Assembly: GCF_000321225.1 (NCBI RefSeq)
Contig: NW_004450285.1
Coordinates: forward strand, 5,704,410-5,768,409
DNA: 64,000 nt
Direction of reading: 5' to 3'
DNA from: Odobenus rosmarus divergens
Lineage: Eukaryota > Chordata > Mammalia > Carnivora > Odobenidae
A model generated the notes under the pieces. It made no database searches. It saw only the letters and a list, made by a program, of their open reading frames with translations, and was not told the origin of the DNA. Shown piece by piece: positions 12,309 to 23,789 of the stretch (within the stretch, counting starts at the first letter, position 1; every line of letters starts with the position of its first letter). The translations under genes and the position numbers were made by a program.

Positions 12309-12521
12309 GTGCACCTGGGTGACTCAGGGGGTTAAGCATCTGCCTTCAGCTCAGGTCATGAGCCCAGGGTCCTGGGACTGAGCCCTGCATTGCACTGGGC
12401 TCCCTGCTCAGTGAAAACTCGGCTTCTTCCTCTCCCTCTGCCCCTCCCCCAGCTCCTGCTCTCTCTCTTAAATAAATAAGTAAATAAATAAATAAATAAA
12501 TAAATCTTTAAAAAATAAAAT
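12309..12521 (+). mobile_element. CAN-SINE inside ancient L1
   Basis: The head 'gcacctgggtgactcagg', CT-rich body and a long (AAAT)n tail are present. Direct repeats aaaattcatttgtgag (12293-12308) and aaaattcatatgtgag (12522-12537) differ at one base. They duplicate L1 ORF2 sequence, which shows that the SINE landed in the older element. Confidence 0.95.
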
Positions 12522-12926
12522 AAAATTCATATGTGAGAACTAAAAGCCAAAATTAGCCATGGGAAGGCATTTCTGAAAAGGAAAATTGAGAAAGCAAGTT
12601 GCTGTTATATAGTATAGGAGGACAGATCAATGGACTAGAGAAAACATAAAGAGATCTATACATGTATAGAAACTATTCAGTCAATAGTGCTAGGGGATTT
12701 GATTACAGAGAAGGAGAAAAAATAGAATTGATCTCTACATTGCACAACATCTGAAAATGCATTACAGATGGATTAAAGACATGACTGTAACACTTTGAGA
12801 AAATATAGAAGAATATCCTTATGACTTTGTATGTATAGGCAAGGATTTTTGTAACAAGACACAAAAATTAGTAAGTATGTGGGGAAAGACCAGTACATTT
12901 TATTACATTAAAATTAAGAAATTCTG

Positions 12927-13113
12927 GGGCCACCTGGGTGGCTCAGTAGGTTAAGCATCTGACTTTGGCTCAGGTCATGATCTGGGGCTCTGGAATTGAG
13001 ACCCTCATTCTGCTCAGCACTTAGCGGCTTGTCTGCTTGTCCCTCTGCCCCTCCCCGCTGCTCATTCACTCTCTCTCTCTCTCTGTCTCTCAAATAAACA
13101 AAATCTTATTTAA
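12927..13113 (+). mobile_element. CAN-SINE inside ancient L1, 17-bp TSD
   Basis: The head is 'ggccacctgggtggctcag', and the tail has a CT run and 'caaataaacaaaatctt'. It is flanked by perfect repeats aaaattaagaaattctg at 12910-12926 and 13114-13130. The body ('gactttggctcaggtcatgatctgggg') is of the older CAN-SINE type, yet the target duplication is unchanged. Confidence 0.96.
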
Positions 13114-13792
13114 AAAATTAAGAAATTCTGTAAATGAAAAGACACTTTAATGATGAAAATGTATTCCAGGAAATGGAACAAAGTATTTGTAACATATGTA
13201 ATTGATAAAGGATTTGTATTTAGAACGCAGAACAAACTCTAAAAAATCAGTAAGAAACAAGTTATTTGGGAAATGGGCAAAAGACTGGCATTAGCAGAAT
13301 TATTTCAAGTAATCCATAACATTTGAATGGATGCTCACCCTCATTACTAATAGAGAAATGTAAATTAGAATGGCCATAACATAAAATAGCAGATCTACCT
13401 AATTAGGAACAATTCCAAAGTTTTCTCAATATGAAATATTTTCAACAATGTTTGGAATGACAACTCTCACTAAAACTGGTGGAGCTACAAATTGGTAGAA
13501 GTTAAAAAAATTATTTCTAAAATGTTGCACATGTATATAATCCTACAATTCCACCATTTCCCTTTTATCTATATACTAAAGACATGATATTACATATGCA
13601 CAAGGTGATATTTATAAGAACACATATACAAAATTATTCATACCAGAAAAACTTCTAGTATAATGCAAATGTCCTTTAATTGCAAAATGCAAAGTTTAAA
13701 ACATGATATATCAATTTGATAAAATATATATTAGTGAAAATTAATGAACAAAGCTGCACACTTTTACATAGAAAAATGTTTAAAACAATGAG

Positions 13793-13976
13793 GGGCGCCT
13801 GGGTGTCTCGGTCAGGTGACTGCCTTCAACTCAGGGGGATCCCAGAGTCCTGGGATGAGCCCTGTGTCAGGCTCAGCGCCGAGTCTGCTTCTCCCTCTGG
13901 CTCTGTTCTTCCCTCCCACCCCTGCTTATGTTCTCTCTCTCTCTCACTCAGTCTCAAATAAATAAATAAAATATTT
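13793..13976 (+). mobile_element. CAN-SINE inside ancient L1
   Basis: The head is 'gggcgcctgggtgtctcgg', followed by a CT-rich body, (AAAT)n and a T/A tail. Likely target repeats are aaaacaatgag (13782-13792) and aaaaaaatgag (13977-13987), with one difference. It is the fourth same-orientation SINE within 2.8 kb. Confidence 0.92.
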
Positions 13977-14050
13977 TTAAAAAAATGAGTGAAAGATACA
14001 AACCACAAAAATATATACAATTTTATGCCATATGTATTAATTTGAAAAAT

Positions 14051-14805
14051 AAGGAAACTAAATAACCTATTATTTAGGAGTTATTGAAGAATTGGGAGAA
14101 TGATAGAGAAAATTAAATAATATGACTTAGGTAAGTCTGTTTCACTTGCCCAAAGAAAAATCTCAGGATCTTTACAGAATTTAGGTTTAATTTTTGCTGA
14201 TGTGATTTTCAGTGTAAATGATGGCATCCTCTATGTGGTGACACACAAATCCAGGCTGCTTTAATCTTGTGCCCTACCACTGTTCCTAGCAAAAGGCCAA
14301 AAAGAATTGAGGACCACAAAGAACTTTACTTTGCTTCACAGAGTAGTAAGAAATTTCATTTCCAGTCATATTTCATTTTTCAGAAGTACATATATAGCCT
14401 TACTTACCTGTTGGGTTGGAGGGGGGGACTCGTCCAGATAGGAAAGGTACAGAAAGAATTAATGAGCACTATTAATGTCTATCAGAGCAGTTAACACAAA
14501 ATCCATTATTAATGTTCTTTAGGAGGAGAGGTAAGGAAGAAGGAAGGGGTATGTATATGGAAGGGGAGCAAACCGGAGGAGGAAGTCTTCTAAGCTACCA
14601 GTAATATTCTTTTTTAGCCTAGGTAGTAGTTATACATGTTTTCATTTGATTATTATCTTATAAGCTATATATACATATATGTGTGTGTGTGTATATATAT
14701 GCATACACACTTTTTATGTATGATATGCTTCAAAATAAAAATGTAATATACACATTATACATATATACACATGAATGTGATATGTCATGTATCATAAACT
14801 ATCAT
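14051..14805. other. Unique sequence with a CA/TA repeat patch
   Basis: No gene was recognised. A dinucleotide-rich patch lies at 14662-14712 with further 'acacattatacatatatacac' type sequence to about 14775. A 75-codon open frame at 14267-14494 has no recognisable features. Confidence 0.55.
14662..14775. repeat. TA/TG/CA dinucleotide-rich microsatellite
   Basis: Interrupted (TA)n, (TG)n and (CA)n runs including 'tgtgtgtgtgtgtatatatat' near 14680. Likely to vary in length between individuals. Confidence 0.8.
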
Positions 14806-15075
14806 ATTGTGGGAGGTAGGTTAATGAACACCAAAATGTCCATATCCTAATGCACAAAACCTGAAAGTTACCTACATGACAAAAAAAAAAAAAAATAGGT
14901 GTGATTAAGATGAAGAACATTGAGATGGGGAGATTTTCCAGGATTATCTGAGTGGCCCAATCTAATCTCACGAGTCTTTGAGAGTGGGGAAACTTTCCCA
15001 GTTGTGGTCAGAGGACGATGTTGTTTTAAGTTGATAAGTTTGTGATAATTTGTTATTGTAGCAATAGGAAACAAA
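14806..15075 (+). mobile_element. Old MaLR (MLT1-like) LTR relic
   Basis: The start 'aaaatgtccatatcctaatgca' and 'gtgattaagatgaagaacattgagatggggagattttccaggattatctg' are typical of ancient mammalian MaLR-type LTRs. So is the end 'agtttgtgataatttgttattgtagcaataggaaac'. An internal portion is missing near 15000-15030 and an A15 run is present at 14881-14895. It is a solo LTR with no coding region. Confidence 0.65.
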
Positions 15076-17299
15076 TACAAATTTGTACATACACATATAT
15101 GTGCATTACTTTCATAAACAAGTCTAGATTTCACTGCACTAAGATGCTTATCCAAATTCATACACATATCTGTTCCCAGGTTTTGCTGAATGTAGAAAAC
15201 ATTGTAATGTATGATGCATTAATATGGTCTGAAGAATGTTAATTTTTTCCAGTCTAGTTACTGAAATGCTCAAAACAATAAAGATAGCGCCAAGAAAATT
15301 TTAGAAAACCTGGGATATGGATGTATAAAAACATAGCAAGATAGCACTTCTGGGTCAAAGAGTATGAAGTAATCAAACTCTCCAAGAACAGGGCAGTCAG
15401 AATGTCAGAACTGATTAAAGTTAAAGCTGACTGAAGAAATATGGTTGTTGAAATTGTTCAAGTCTGGGAACATGTAGCAAAACAAAAAACTTGTAGCTTT
15501 TTTTTTCCTGTTAAAAGGATTTGTAGAAATAAGCACACAATTTGGAAAGGCATACAGCTACAGGAGAGAAATTTTGATATAAACCAGGTCATATTTCTGA
15601 AAGCCAAGGAGCAATGATTTATTTTTTTTCAAGTACTGTATGTGGGAAGAACATTCCCAGTTATTTGTGGGAATAGAAAAATGAAACTAATTGCAAACAA
15701 TAGATGTATGCCAGCCCTGCTTGAACATATCAGTCACCTGTTATTTCTGCAAATGTAGCTTTTTATTTTCATGCATTCTACAAAGTTTTAAAATTATTAT
15801 AATTGTTTAGTTTTCCACCTTAAATCAAAAGTTACTGAGCTTATGTCTAAGAATCTGTGATTTATGGACTGCCTTCAAAGAGCCTTGAACCTGTCAAAAC
15901 TATATGTAACTATAGTTTATATGTGTCTCTGGTTTGTTTTTGGAGAAAAGACCCACAACTTTTACAGTATTTTCATAAGAATCCATAATATACTTCATCT
16001 GAATGAAAAAGAAATAATTGCCTTGAATATTATGATATGGATAAATGACTCTAGAACTAAGGTGTGGAAGAGGGATATAAAAGCCATATTATATTTGTAA
16101 AGGTCTACAGAAAAAAACAGATATTATTACTGTTGTGTATAGACAGCCTTGTTTCTGAGTGTACTTCATTTATTGACAGTATTACGGGTATGTGCTGGGA
16201 GGAATGGGTCCTTTTTCTCTCTGTGTGAAAGGAAAAAAATAATCTCCCTTTGTTCTCAGAGGATTAAAACTCAATGGTATTTGCTTAAACAATTATACGA
16301 AGTTAGAACTTTGAACACAAAAACAAAATAAAAATAAAAATGTGCTTTTTTTAAAATATGCATCTTCAAAACTTTCCTATTCAAAAAGGAAGAAGCAAAC
16401 AAATACCTGGTGATATACTACCTCCTGCTCTGGGCTCTTAATATGATTGAAATATCTACCATTTAATTTATGTTAACTAAGATCAAAAAATTAAAACACA
16501 TGAAGGAGCCTATTCAGGAATTTAAAATCTGGTACAAATCAGTCTATATGGTGAGCCTGGAAGAGACAAGTTATATTACTCAACATGAATAGGGCAGTGG
16601 AACAGCCTGGCAGCATCCTCGGTGTGTCCCATTCCTCTTGCTGTATATGTAGAAACAGTAAGAACATATCTCCAGCTTCGTTAGGGATAAATCACTAGCT
16701 CTTTTAAGGGAATTATAGTCCTAAAATATCCTTGGAGATTCACAGCTCCTTCTCCCTTCCCTTTCCATGCAGCTGGAAACCATAGGTTGAATTGGAGAAG
16801 ACATAAGATGGAAGATGGAACCCCTGCATCTTCACTTAAAGAAGAGCTACCCTGGAAAAATATGGTGTGTTTGCTTCCAAGAACCACAGTTATTTGTCTG
16901 GCTACTACACAGTGAATAGTTAAACAGAGAGCACAGTCCTAAACAAACAAACAAACAAACAAACCAAAAAACCAACAACAAAAACAAAACAAAACAAAAA
17001 CTCACCAAAAGTAATATTTTATGTGAAAGGAAGAAAAGAGCATATGAGAATTTGGACAGCAGAGAGATATTCCTTAGATTATTTCAACAACTCACATGGT
17101 TTGCACTGTGCAGACTGCATTAGAGTAGAGGCACTTACATACAAGTGTCTGTGGAGCCCATCAGTGTTGTGATTTCTGCAGGGAGAAGAACCCTTTCTAA
17201 AGCCTGTCAGAAACCTAACTTTCATGGTGTACTGACAGAAGCCTCAGGTAGAAAGAAGGGGGCTGCCGATGGCGTGCATTGACTAATCAGTACTACTCA
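15076..17299. other. Unique AT-rich sequence
   Basis: Open frames of 60-78 codons at 15864-16100 and 16149-16331 have no recognised domain. A (CAAA)n/(CAAAA)n tract lies at 16939-17000. No interspersed repeat was identified. Confidence 0.55.
16939..17000 (+). repeat. (CAAA)n / (CAAAA)n simple repeat
   Basis: About six perfect caaa units followed by interrupted caaaa units ('aacaaaaacaaaacaaaac'). Confidence 0.9.
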
Positions 17300-17470
17300 C
17301 ACTTGCTGAATCAATAAAATCACCTGGGGTACTCGTTAATAATTGAATTTCCTGAATTCTACTTCATATCTGCTGAATTCGATTCTCCAGGGAGCCTCCA
17401 GAATCTGTGTTTGTAACCACAAGCCACGCAGATGACCCTCATGATTAGATAAGTTTGATAACATTGGTAT
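17300..17470 (+). mobile_element. MER5A-like hAT-Charlie DNA element
   Basis: 'aaaatcacctggggtactcgtta', then 'ctgaattcgattctccagg', then 'agaatctgtgttt', then 'agataagtttgataacattgg' match the order of MER5A, which has conserved ends around 'cacctggg ... gtttgagaaccactg'. It is a non-autonomous relic without coding sequence. Confidence 0.65.
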
Positions 17471-18728
17471 ACACCGACAGGGTCCAATCTGTAGGAGAAT
17501 TGCATGAGTGGTGACAGGTCAGTCAGTCCACTAGACTGCTCCAAGATTCTCATGCCTCGATCCTATCTTGTTGTGTGGTTGTTGTTTCTGTCCCTGCCTT
17601 ATAGAAATAGCTCCACCAGTGTCATTGTTAAACCCTTGTCATTTATAAATCTTGCTCTCTACTGATTGAAATTTCAAGCTCTGACTCTGAAGAGGTTAAA
17701 CTTCCTTAACAAACAGATTGCTTGTGACAATGGGTGTATCTTGGGGCATAAAGTGACAGCGGTGAAAAGAATTCACTATTAAGGCTCATATACCTGTAAA
17801 TAGCAAGTGTATTTGGCCTATTAACTTTTCATCACGCTGTCAGCGGGTGCGGGACCCAAAAAGACAGCCTTTCTCAAATGCCATGATTTACGTCCCTGTG
17901 GAGACTCAGCCTCACTAATTTGGAACACTTAGCTCAGGGGAACAGGATGACAGGGGGAGAGAGAGAGGGAGAGAGAGACACCAAAAAATATAAAAACCCC
18001 AAACAAACAAATTGTCAAACATACAAACTGTTTACTATTTATCTAAATTTAAAATCATCTGGTATATTTCTGACAGGGAAATTTATGAAATTTGAGCCAT
18101 ATGAAGTTAATGAAATATTTCAAACAGTATATATGTTTTTGTATTTTAGATCTCAGCGTGGTGAAAATGCATGCTACTTTTGAAGGTCGAATTTAAGAAT
18201 CTAGAAAGACGGCTCTAAAAAGTAACATTAATGCTTCCCTGGTGCTAGTTTTAGTGGGTGAATCACTGCTGACTCTAAAGCAATCCATGGTGTCTTGTGA
18301 GGAATAATACGATGTAAGCATGCACATAAATGCTGCCCTACAAGTGGGACACCGCCTAATAGAACTTATAATTCTCAGTGTACTTTTCCCTTTGGAGCTT
18401 TGATGCATTTTTAAAATTTGCTGTCAAGAGTGGGTTGTAGTTTTTTACTCTGTCATTATAGCCACAGAAAATGAAACAGTGGGTTTGGCTATGTAACCCC
18501 AGGGATTCAGGATTAAAAACAAAACAAAACAGAACAAACACCAAAAACCGAAAAAATGTTTTCTGTTGGGGTAATATTTTCATTTTATGTATTGAGCTTT
18601 TTAAACAGTGATAAAAAAATGCCATACTAGTTTTTGAAGTAAAAAGATCTAGAAGAAAGCTTAAAACATCTTTATTGAAAACTGAGATATTTATCTTTTC
18701 CTTCTTTTAAGAACATGAGGTTAGAATA
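17471..18728. other. Unique sequence
   Basis: A GA-rich patch lies at 17952-17978. Open frames of 71-89 codons occur on both strands without recognisable domains. No repeat family was recognised. Confidence 0.5.
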
Positions 18729-18940
18729 AAAAGACACGTAGATGAGTGACTAGAACAGAGAGCCCAGAAATAAGCCCACACAGATACGGTCAATTAATCT
18801 ACAACAAAGGAGGCAAGAATATACAATGAGCAAAAGTCTCTTCAACAAATGGTGTTGGGAAGACTGGACAGCCCCATGCAAAGGAATGGAACTGGACCAC
18901 TTTCTTATACCATACACCAAAATAAACTCAAAATGAGTTT
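18729..18940 (+). mobile_element. L1 ORF2 fragment, plus-strand arm of a fold-back
   Basis: The sequence from 'agacacgtagatgagtgac' through 'gagcccagaaataagcccacac', 'ggtgttgggaagactggacag' and 'ccatacaccaaaataaactc' is L1 ORF2 downstream of the reverse transcriptase. It has no 3' UTR or poly(A). Bases 18836-18935 are the reverse complement of the adjacent minus-strand L1 at 18970-19060, so the two form a large inverted repeat. Confidence 0.88.
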
Positions 18941-18944
18941 CATT

Positions 18945-19165
18945 CTGCCCATTCAAAATAAGTGTTAAATCCATTTTGGGTTTATTTTTGTGTATGGTTT
19001 AAGACCGTAGTTCAATTTCATTCTTTTGCATGGGGCTGTCCAGTCTTCCCAATATCTTCAGTTGGGGCTGTCCATTCAAAATAGGTGTTTAATCCATTTT
19101 GGGTTAATTTTTGTGTATGGTATAAGACAGTGGTCCAGTTTCATTCTTTTGCATGGGGCTGTCCA
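18945..19165. repeat. Two-copy tandem duplication inside the L1 fold-back
   Basis: Copy 1 starts at 18945 (ctgcccattcaaaataagtg) and copy 2 at 19068 (ctgtccattcaaaataggtg), a period of about 123 bases. Each runs through 'gcatggggctgtcca'. The copies differ at roughly one position in ten, so the duplication is not recent. Confidence 0.85.
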
Positions 19166-19405
19166 ACACCTTTTGTTGAAGAGACTGTCTTTTTCCTGCT
19201 TTGTTGAAGTTGTGGATTCATTTCTGTTTCTTTCTATTCTGTTCCATTGATCTATGTGTCTGTTTTGGTTCCAGTACTGTAGTGTCTTGATCACTACAGC
19301 TTTGTAATGTAGCTTGAAGTCCAGAATTGTGATGCCTCCAGCGTTGCTTTCCTTTTTCAAGATTGCTTTGGCTATAATGGGCTTTAACTTCTGAAGAATT
19401 TTTGC
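18957..19405 (-). mobile_element. L1 ORF2 fragment, minus-strand arm with internal duplication
   Basis: Same ORF2 interval as the neighbouring plus-strand arm, but inverted and extending further upstream in the L1. Recognisable text includes 'ttctgttccattgatctatg' and 'cttgatcactacagctttgtaatg' near 19240-19310. A piece of about 100 bases occurs twice, at 18945-19048 and 19068-19165. Degenerate minus-strand frames still read like ORF2 (for example [20 protein letters not shown]). No poly(A), TSD or 3' UTR is present. Confidence 0.88.
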
Positions 19406-19774
19406 GACATGGAAAACTAAAAACAAAAGAAAAGAAAAAGGGACAAACAATATGGGCAATAGGCTGTTTTAGATTAAAAGAGACAAAATATTATGACTCT
19501 ATGCCCCAGTTTTGTTTAACACAGGGACAGGGAATTATGTTGTCAGTTCTTAAAAAGTTACTGGTGGTGTTCAAGCTCATAAGTTGGGTGATTGATTCAT
19601 GAACATTTAATTTATATGTTGTATAAATTTAATTTATGTTTTATGTCTGAAATTTCACATATGCAATATTTATTATTTATTACTCTTACTTAAAATGCAG
19701 TTTAACCTCTCAAGCTCTGCATAATTTACTACACCATGTAGATTCTCGTAGCTGACAAATTTATATCAGTTTCT
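19406..19774. other. Unique AT-rich sequence
   Basis: An A/G-rich start (19412-19445) follows the L1 fragment. It is not clearly a poly(A) tail, because the adjoining L1 lies on the minus strand. Nothing else was recognised. Confidence 0.5.
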
Positions 19775-19980
19775 TTGTCTAGCTCTGTTCTAAATACTTT
19801 ATATGTATATATAATCTCAGTCTTCAGAATGACTTTATAAATTAGAAACTATTATTATCTCTATGTTATAAAAGAGTAAACTGTGTCACACAGAGGTTTA
19901 ATAATCTGTCTTAAGTCTTTTGCTTGGTAGAGAATCTAATAGTTTGACCACAGAGACCCCCTTCTTAATCACTAAATTTA
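19775..19980 (+). mobile_element. MIR
   Basis: 'ttctaaatactttatatgta', 'ataatctcagtcttcagaatgac', 'actattattatctctatgtta', 'gtaaactgtgtcacacagaggttta' and 'ataatctgtcttaagtc' match the MIR core order (taatcctcacaacaaccc, actattattatccccatttta, aaactgaggctcagagaggtta). Confidence 0.75.
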
Positions 19981-21948
19981 CTAATTAAATTTCATGTCAA
20001 ATCTAACTTTTAAAATTCGTTCAAGTGCTCCTCTAAAATTGGTTCAAGTACCGCTAAGGAGGAATCCTGGCATGGGTCAAAACCAAGGATACAACAGGGC
20101 CTATTACAGGGGTGGAATTTTTAGGGAAGGGGGAGTGTTAAAACTCCAACAATAGGGCAGTTTCTATTTCTGTCCATTAGTTCTCTTTCCTTTTAATTTT
20201 CCGTGCATTCTTCACTATTCATCAACATTTTTCCCCACAATTAAGTATATTTGCCAGTCACCCCCCAGGCACTGATGGTGCGTGTTTGAGCAAGACAGAC
20301 ATGAGTTTACAGAGCTTACACATTACACAGAAATGTAAGGACTAATAATTTGAGTACTGCTCTGCTGCTGTGCTGAAAAAAACTGCAGGAAGCCACAGCA
20401 GGATTACTTAATATAAAACACATAAGAGCATTTTAGTGAAAGTTTCCAAAGCACTAACATCCATGATGAGAGCTGGGTGAAAGTAAACAAAAGAGGAATA
20501 ATGCAGCATGGAAGCAGTATTTGCAGGGACTAGAGTTGAGCACAGTGACCAAAAAAGCTAATGGCAAAACAAGAAGCTAAAAGGAGAAGTCAGTGAAAAT
20601 GGATCAGGTGGGGACAAAGGAGGAATCAATAGGACCAGGTGGGAGGTTGTTGAATGTTCCAATGAGAGCATGTGATGCTTGGGTAAGGGCAGTGTCAATG
20701 GGGGTGACAACGGCACATGTTATAGCTATTTCAGAGGGAAGACTTTGTCGTATTTGATCTTGATCAGATACAGGAGGTGTTAGAAAGAGGGATTTTCTGA
20801 GGAAAAGATATTCAGAATAAAAATTAATATTTTAGGTCCAGAGAGATAGGACTACAATATCCTCTGCATGGTCAAGGCCACTTTACCATCACATGGGTTC
20901 TACATTGGGGTCGAAATTGAGGCTTTGGGTAACAAATGATGGGCATTTTCCTGTTATTTCACATTCCTTTCACTGTAGGGATCCTACAACAGTAACAGAT
21001 GTCTGTTCAAATGCTTCAGAGAGTCAGAGTCCTCAACTATCTCTCCTCAAAGAAATAAAACAAAATAAACCAAAACAATAACAACAACAACAAAAAACTC
21101 CCCATAATTTTAAAATCCAAAGGCTCTTAGAAGGGTGTGAATAAATGACTAATTACAATCATTTGCCTGGAGATCTGGAATCATATCCTTGAGATAAAAT
21201 AAATGCTCTGGAAGGAAAATAATAAGTAATTTGGAGTATTGTTGCACTCCCAAAGGATTTTGTTTTAAAATAAAGCACTTATTTCTCTGAATGATGCATC
21301 TTTAATTGTAGCATTTCAGGAGGCTTGGAAATAAGTAAGTGAAGATAGTTTTGAAGAGGGGAGCTTTCCTGTTGTCGCATCCATACAAAAGGTAGCAGCG
21401 CCATGATGGTGAATGCAAAGTGCATAAAGCTGATATGGCTCTTCAATCTCTTGTTCTTTTTTTTTTTTTTTAATGTGTAAACCTCTCTCCTGAAATGGAA
21501 ATGTTTGTGGAAAAACCCAACTTAGGACACTTGTACAAAGTGCCTCTTTGGGGAGTAAGTGAAGGGTCTCAGAATATTTTTTCCCATGATTCTGAGGTAA
21601 GATAGTATTTTAAATATATTTTTACAGAAGAGAATATGTATTATAATCCCTAACATTGGACTTATTCATATATATCTCAAATGACCATGAATTGTAGTTT
21701 TGAACTTTTGCCCTATTGTAACTCTAATATACCTATATAACATACAAATATTATAATTATAATAAATACCTAGAATAGGACAAACTTCAGTATACTTAAC
21801 ATGGGCTACATGCAAATCAGATAACTGACAGAAAAATGTCTTGGTACTATTTCTTCTTATAGTATTAAATTTTCATCTCAAATCTTTGACTAGAATAAAA
21901 GTTAAAGTTCAGAATAAAATTTTAACTTCATATTCCTCTTTTTATTGA
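19981..21948. other. Mostly unique sequence
   Basis: No gene was recognised. An (AAC)n patch lies at 21076-21097 and a T-run at 21458-21471. 'ccaggcactgatggtgcgtg...gacatgagtttacagagcttaca' (20266-20322) resembles a common ancient mammalian repeat motif but is too short to classify. A diverged L2-like stretch may lie near 20570-20720. Confidence 0.45.
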
Positions 21949-23436
21949 AGTATAATTGACATACAATATACCATTAGTTTCAGGTGTGCCTCATAGTGAT
22001 TCACAATTTTTAAACATTACAATATGATCCCCATGATAGGTCCACTTACCATCTGCCAACATACAAAGTTGTTACAATATTATTGACTCTATAGCCTATG
22101 TTGTATATTACATCCCCATGACTTAACTTATTTTATTAATGAAAGTTTATATCTCTTAATCCTCTTCACCTATTTTGCCTTTCCTCTTCTGGTAACCAAT
22201 AATTTCCTATATCCATGGCCTGTTTCTGTTCTGTTCATTTGGTTTTATTTTTTAAAGATTTTTTTTTTTAGATCCCACATATAAATGAACCATATGGCAT
22301 AAGTGAAATCATATGGCATTTCTCTTCCTCTTCTGACTTATTTCATTCAGGATAATACTCTCTAGGTCCATCCATGTTGTTGCAAATGATAAGATTTCAT
22401 TCTTTTTTATGGCTGAGTAGTATTCCATTATAAATATATACCACATCTTCCTTATCCAGTCTTCCATCAATGGACACTTAGGTTGCTTCCATATGTTGGC
22501 TATTGTAAATAATGCTGCATTGAACAAAGGAGTACATATATCTCTTCAAATTGGTCTTTTCATTTTCTTTGGATAAATACCCAGAAGTAGAATTGTTGCA
22601 ATATATAGTAGCCCTATTCTTAATTTTTTGAGGAAACTCCATACCATTTTCCATAGTGGCTGCACTGATTTACATTCCTAAAGACAGTGTAGGAGGGTTC
22701 CCATTTTGTCACATCCTCACCACTTGTTAATTTTTGTTTCTGTTTTGTTTTGTTTTAAAGATTTTATTTATTTATTTGAGAGGGAGAGAATGAGAGATAG
22801 AGAGCACGAGAGGGAAGAGGGTCAGAGGGAGAAGCAGACTCCCTGCTGAGCAGGGAGCCCAATGCGCGACTCGATCCCGGGACTCCAGGATCATGACCTG
22901 AGCCGAAGGCAGTCGCTTAACCAACTGAGCCACCCAGGCGCCCATCTGTTTTGTTTTGTTTTAGATAATAGCTATTTTGACAGCTGTGAGATGGTATCTC
23001 TGTGGTTTTGATTTGCATTTCCCTGATCATTAGCATCTTTTTGTGTGCCTGTTGGCCATCTGTATGTCTTCTTTGGAAAAATGTTTATTCTGGTCTTCTG
23101 CCCAATTTTAAATCCAATTGTTTGCTTTTTTGATATTAAGTTGTATAAATTCTTTATATATTTTGGATATTAACCCCTCATCAGATGTATAACTGTATAA
23201 TATCTTCTCCCACTCAGTAGGTTGCCTTTTTGTTTTGTTGATTATCTTCTTTGCCTGTGCAGTAGCTTTTTAGTTTGATCTAATCCCATTGGTTTATTTT
23301 CGCTTTTGTTGCCCTTGCCTGAGGAGATTGGTTTAAACAAATATTGCTAAGACAAATATTAAGGAGCTTACTGCTTACGTTTTCTTCTAGAAATTTTATG
23401 GTTTCAGGTTTTACATTCAAGTATTTTATCCATTTT
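21949..23436 (-). mobile_element. L1MA9-like L1, 3' end on minus strand
   Basis: Read on the plus strand it starts with 'tttattgaagtataattgacatac', the reverse complement of an L1M 3' terminus. It passes through the 3' UTR and into the C-terminal half of ORF2. A minus-strand frame at 22309-22527 keeps [18 protein letters not shown] followed by WMDLE. ORF2 text then continues to 'ttttatccatttt', where L1-A begins. A CAN-SINE splits it at 22758. The subfamily name is from recall; only the L1M class is secure. Confidence 0.85.
22758..22944 (-). mobile_element. CAN-SINE inside the L1MA9-like element, 19-bp TSD
   Basis: A minus-strand copy with head 'gggcgcctgggtggctcag', B-box-like 'gggatcgagtcg', CT run and (AAAT)n tail. 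Perfect repeats tctgttttgttttgtttta at 22739-22757 and 22945-22963 bracket it. The body matches the copy at 3076-3270. Confidence 0.96.
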
Positions 23437-23574
23437 TTTTCAAGTTTTTATTTAAATTCCAGTTAGTTAACATACAGTGTAATATTAGTTCCAGGTGTAG
23501 GATTTAGTGATTCATCACTTACATACAACACCCAGTGCCCATCACAAGTGCCCTCCTGAATACCCATCACCCGT

Positions 23575-23636
23575 TTAACCTATCCTCCCACCCACCTCCC
23601 CTCCATAACTTATCCTCCCATCCACCTCCCCTCCAG
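23575..23636. repeat. Tandem duplication in L1-A 3' UTR
   Basis: 'taacctatcctcccacccacctcccctcca' is followed by a second 'taacttatcctcccatccacctcccctcca', a period of about 30 bases with a few differences. The region is C-rich on the plus strand and G-rich on the L1 sense strand, where L1 3' UTRs typically carry a G-rich polypurine tract. Confidence 0.75.
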
Positions 23637-23789
23637 TAATCATCAGTTTGTTCTCTATAGTTAAGTTTCTTTAATGGTTTGCCTCTCTTTTTCCCCCTAT
23701 TTCCATCTATTGTTTCATAAATTCCACATATGAGTGAGACATATGATATTTGCCTTTAGTGCAATTGCTGGATCCTAGGGTAATTCTAT

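Larger units (their letters stand above)
12262..14050 (+). mobile_element. Ancient L1 ORF2 3' portion (L1M-type)
   Basis: Plus-strand relic of L1 ORF2 and the start of the 3' UTR. Recognisable steps are 'gaattcaacaagatagttctaaaattcat' (near 12273), 'aggacagatcaatggactagag' (12619), 'aatgggcaaaagactggcat' (13272), 'aaattggtagaag' (13490) and 'ggtatatac'-region equivalents further on. All frames are broken. Three CAN-SINEs (12309, 12927, 13793) inserted into it later, so it is older than them. Confidence 0.8.

Noticed and set aside
17949..17979. GA-rich repeat as a possible SINE tail
   Set aside because: No SINE head or (AAAT)n is nearby. It appears to be simple sequence.
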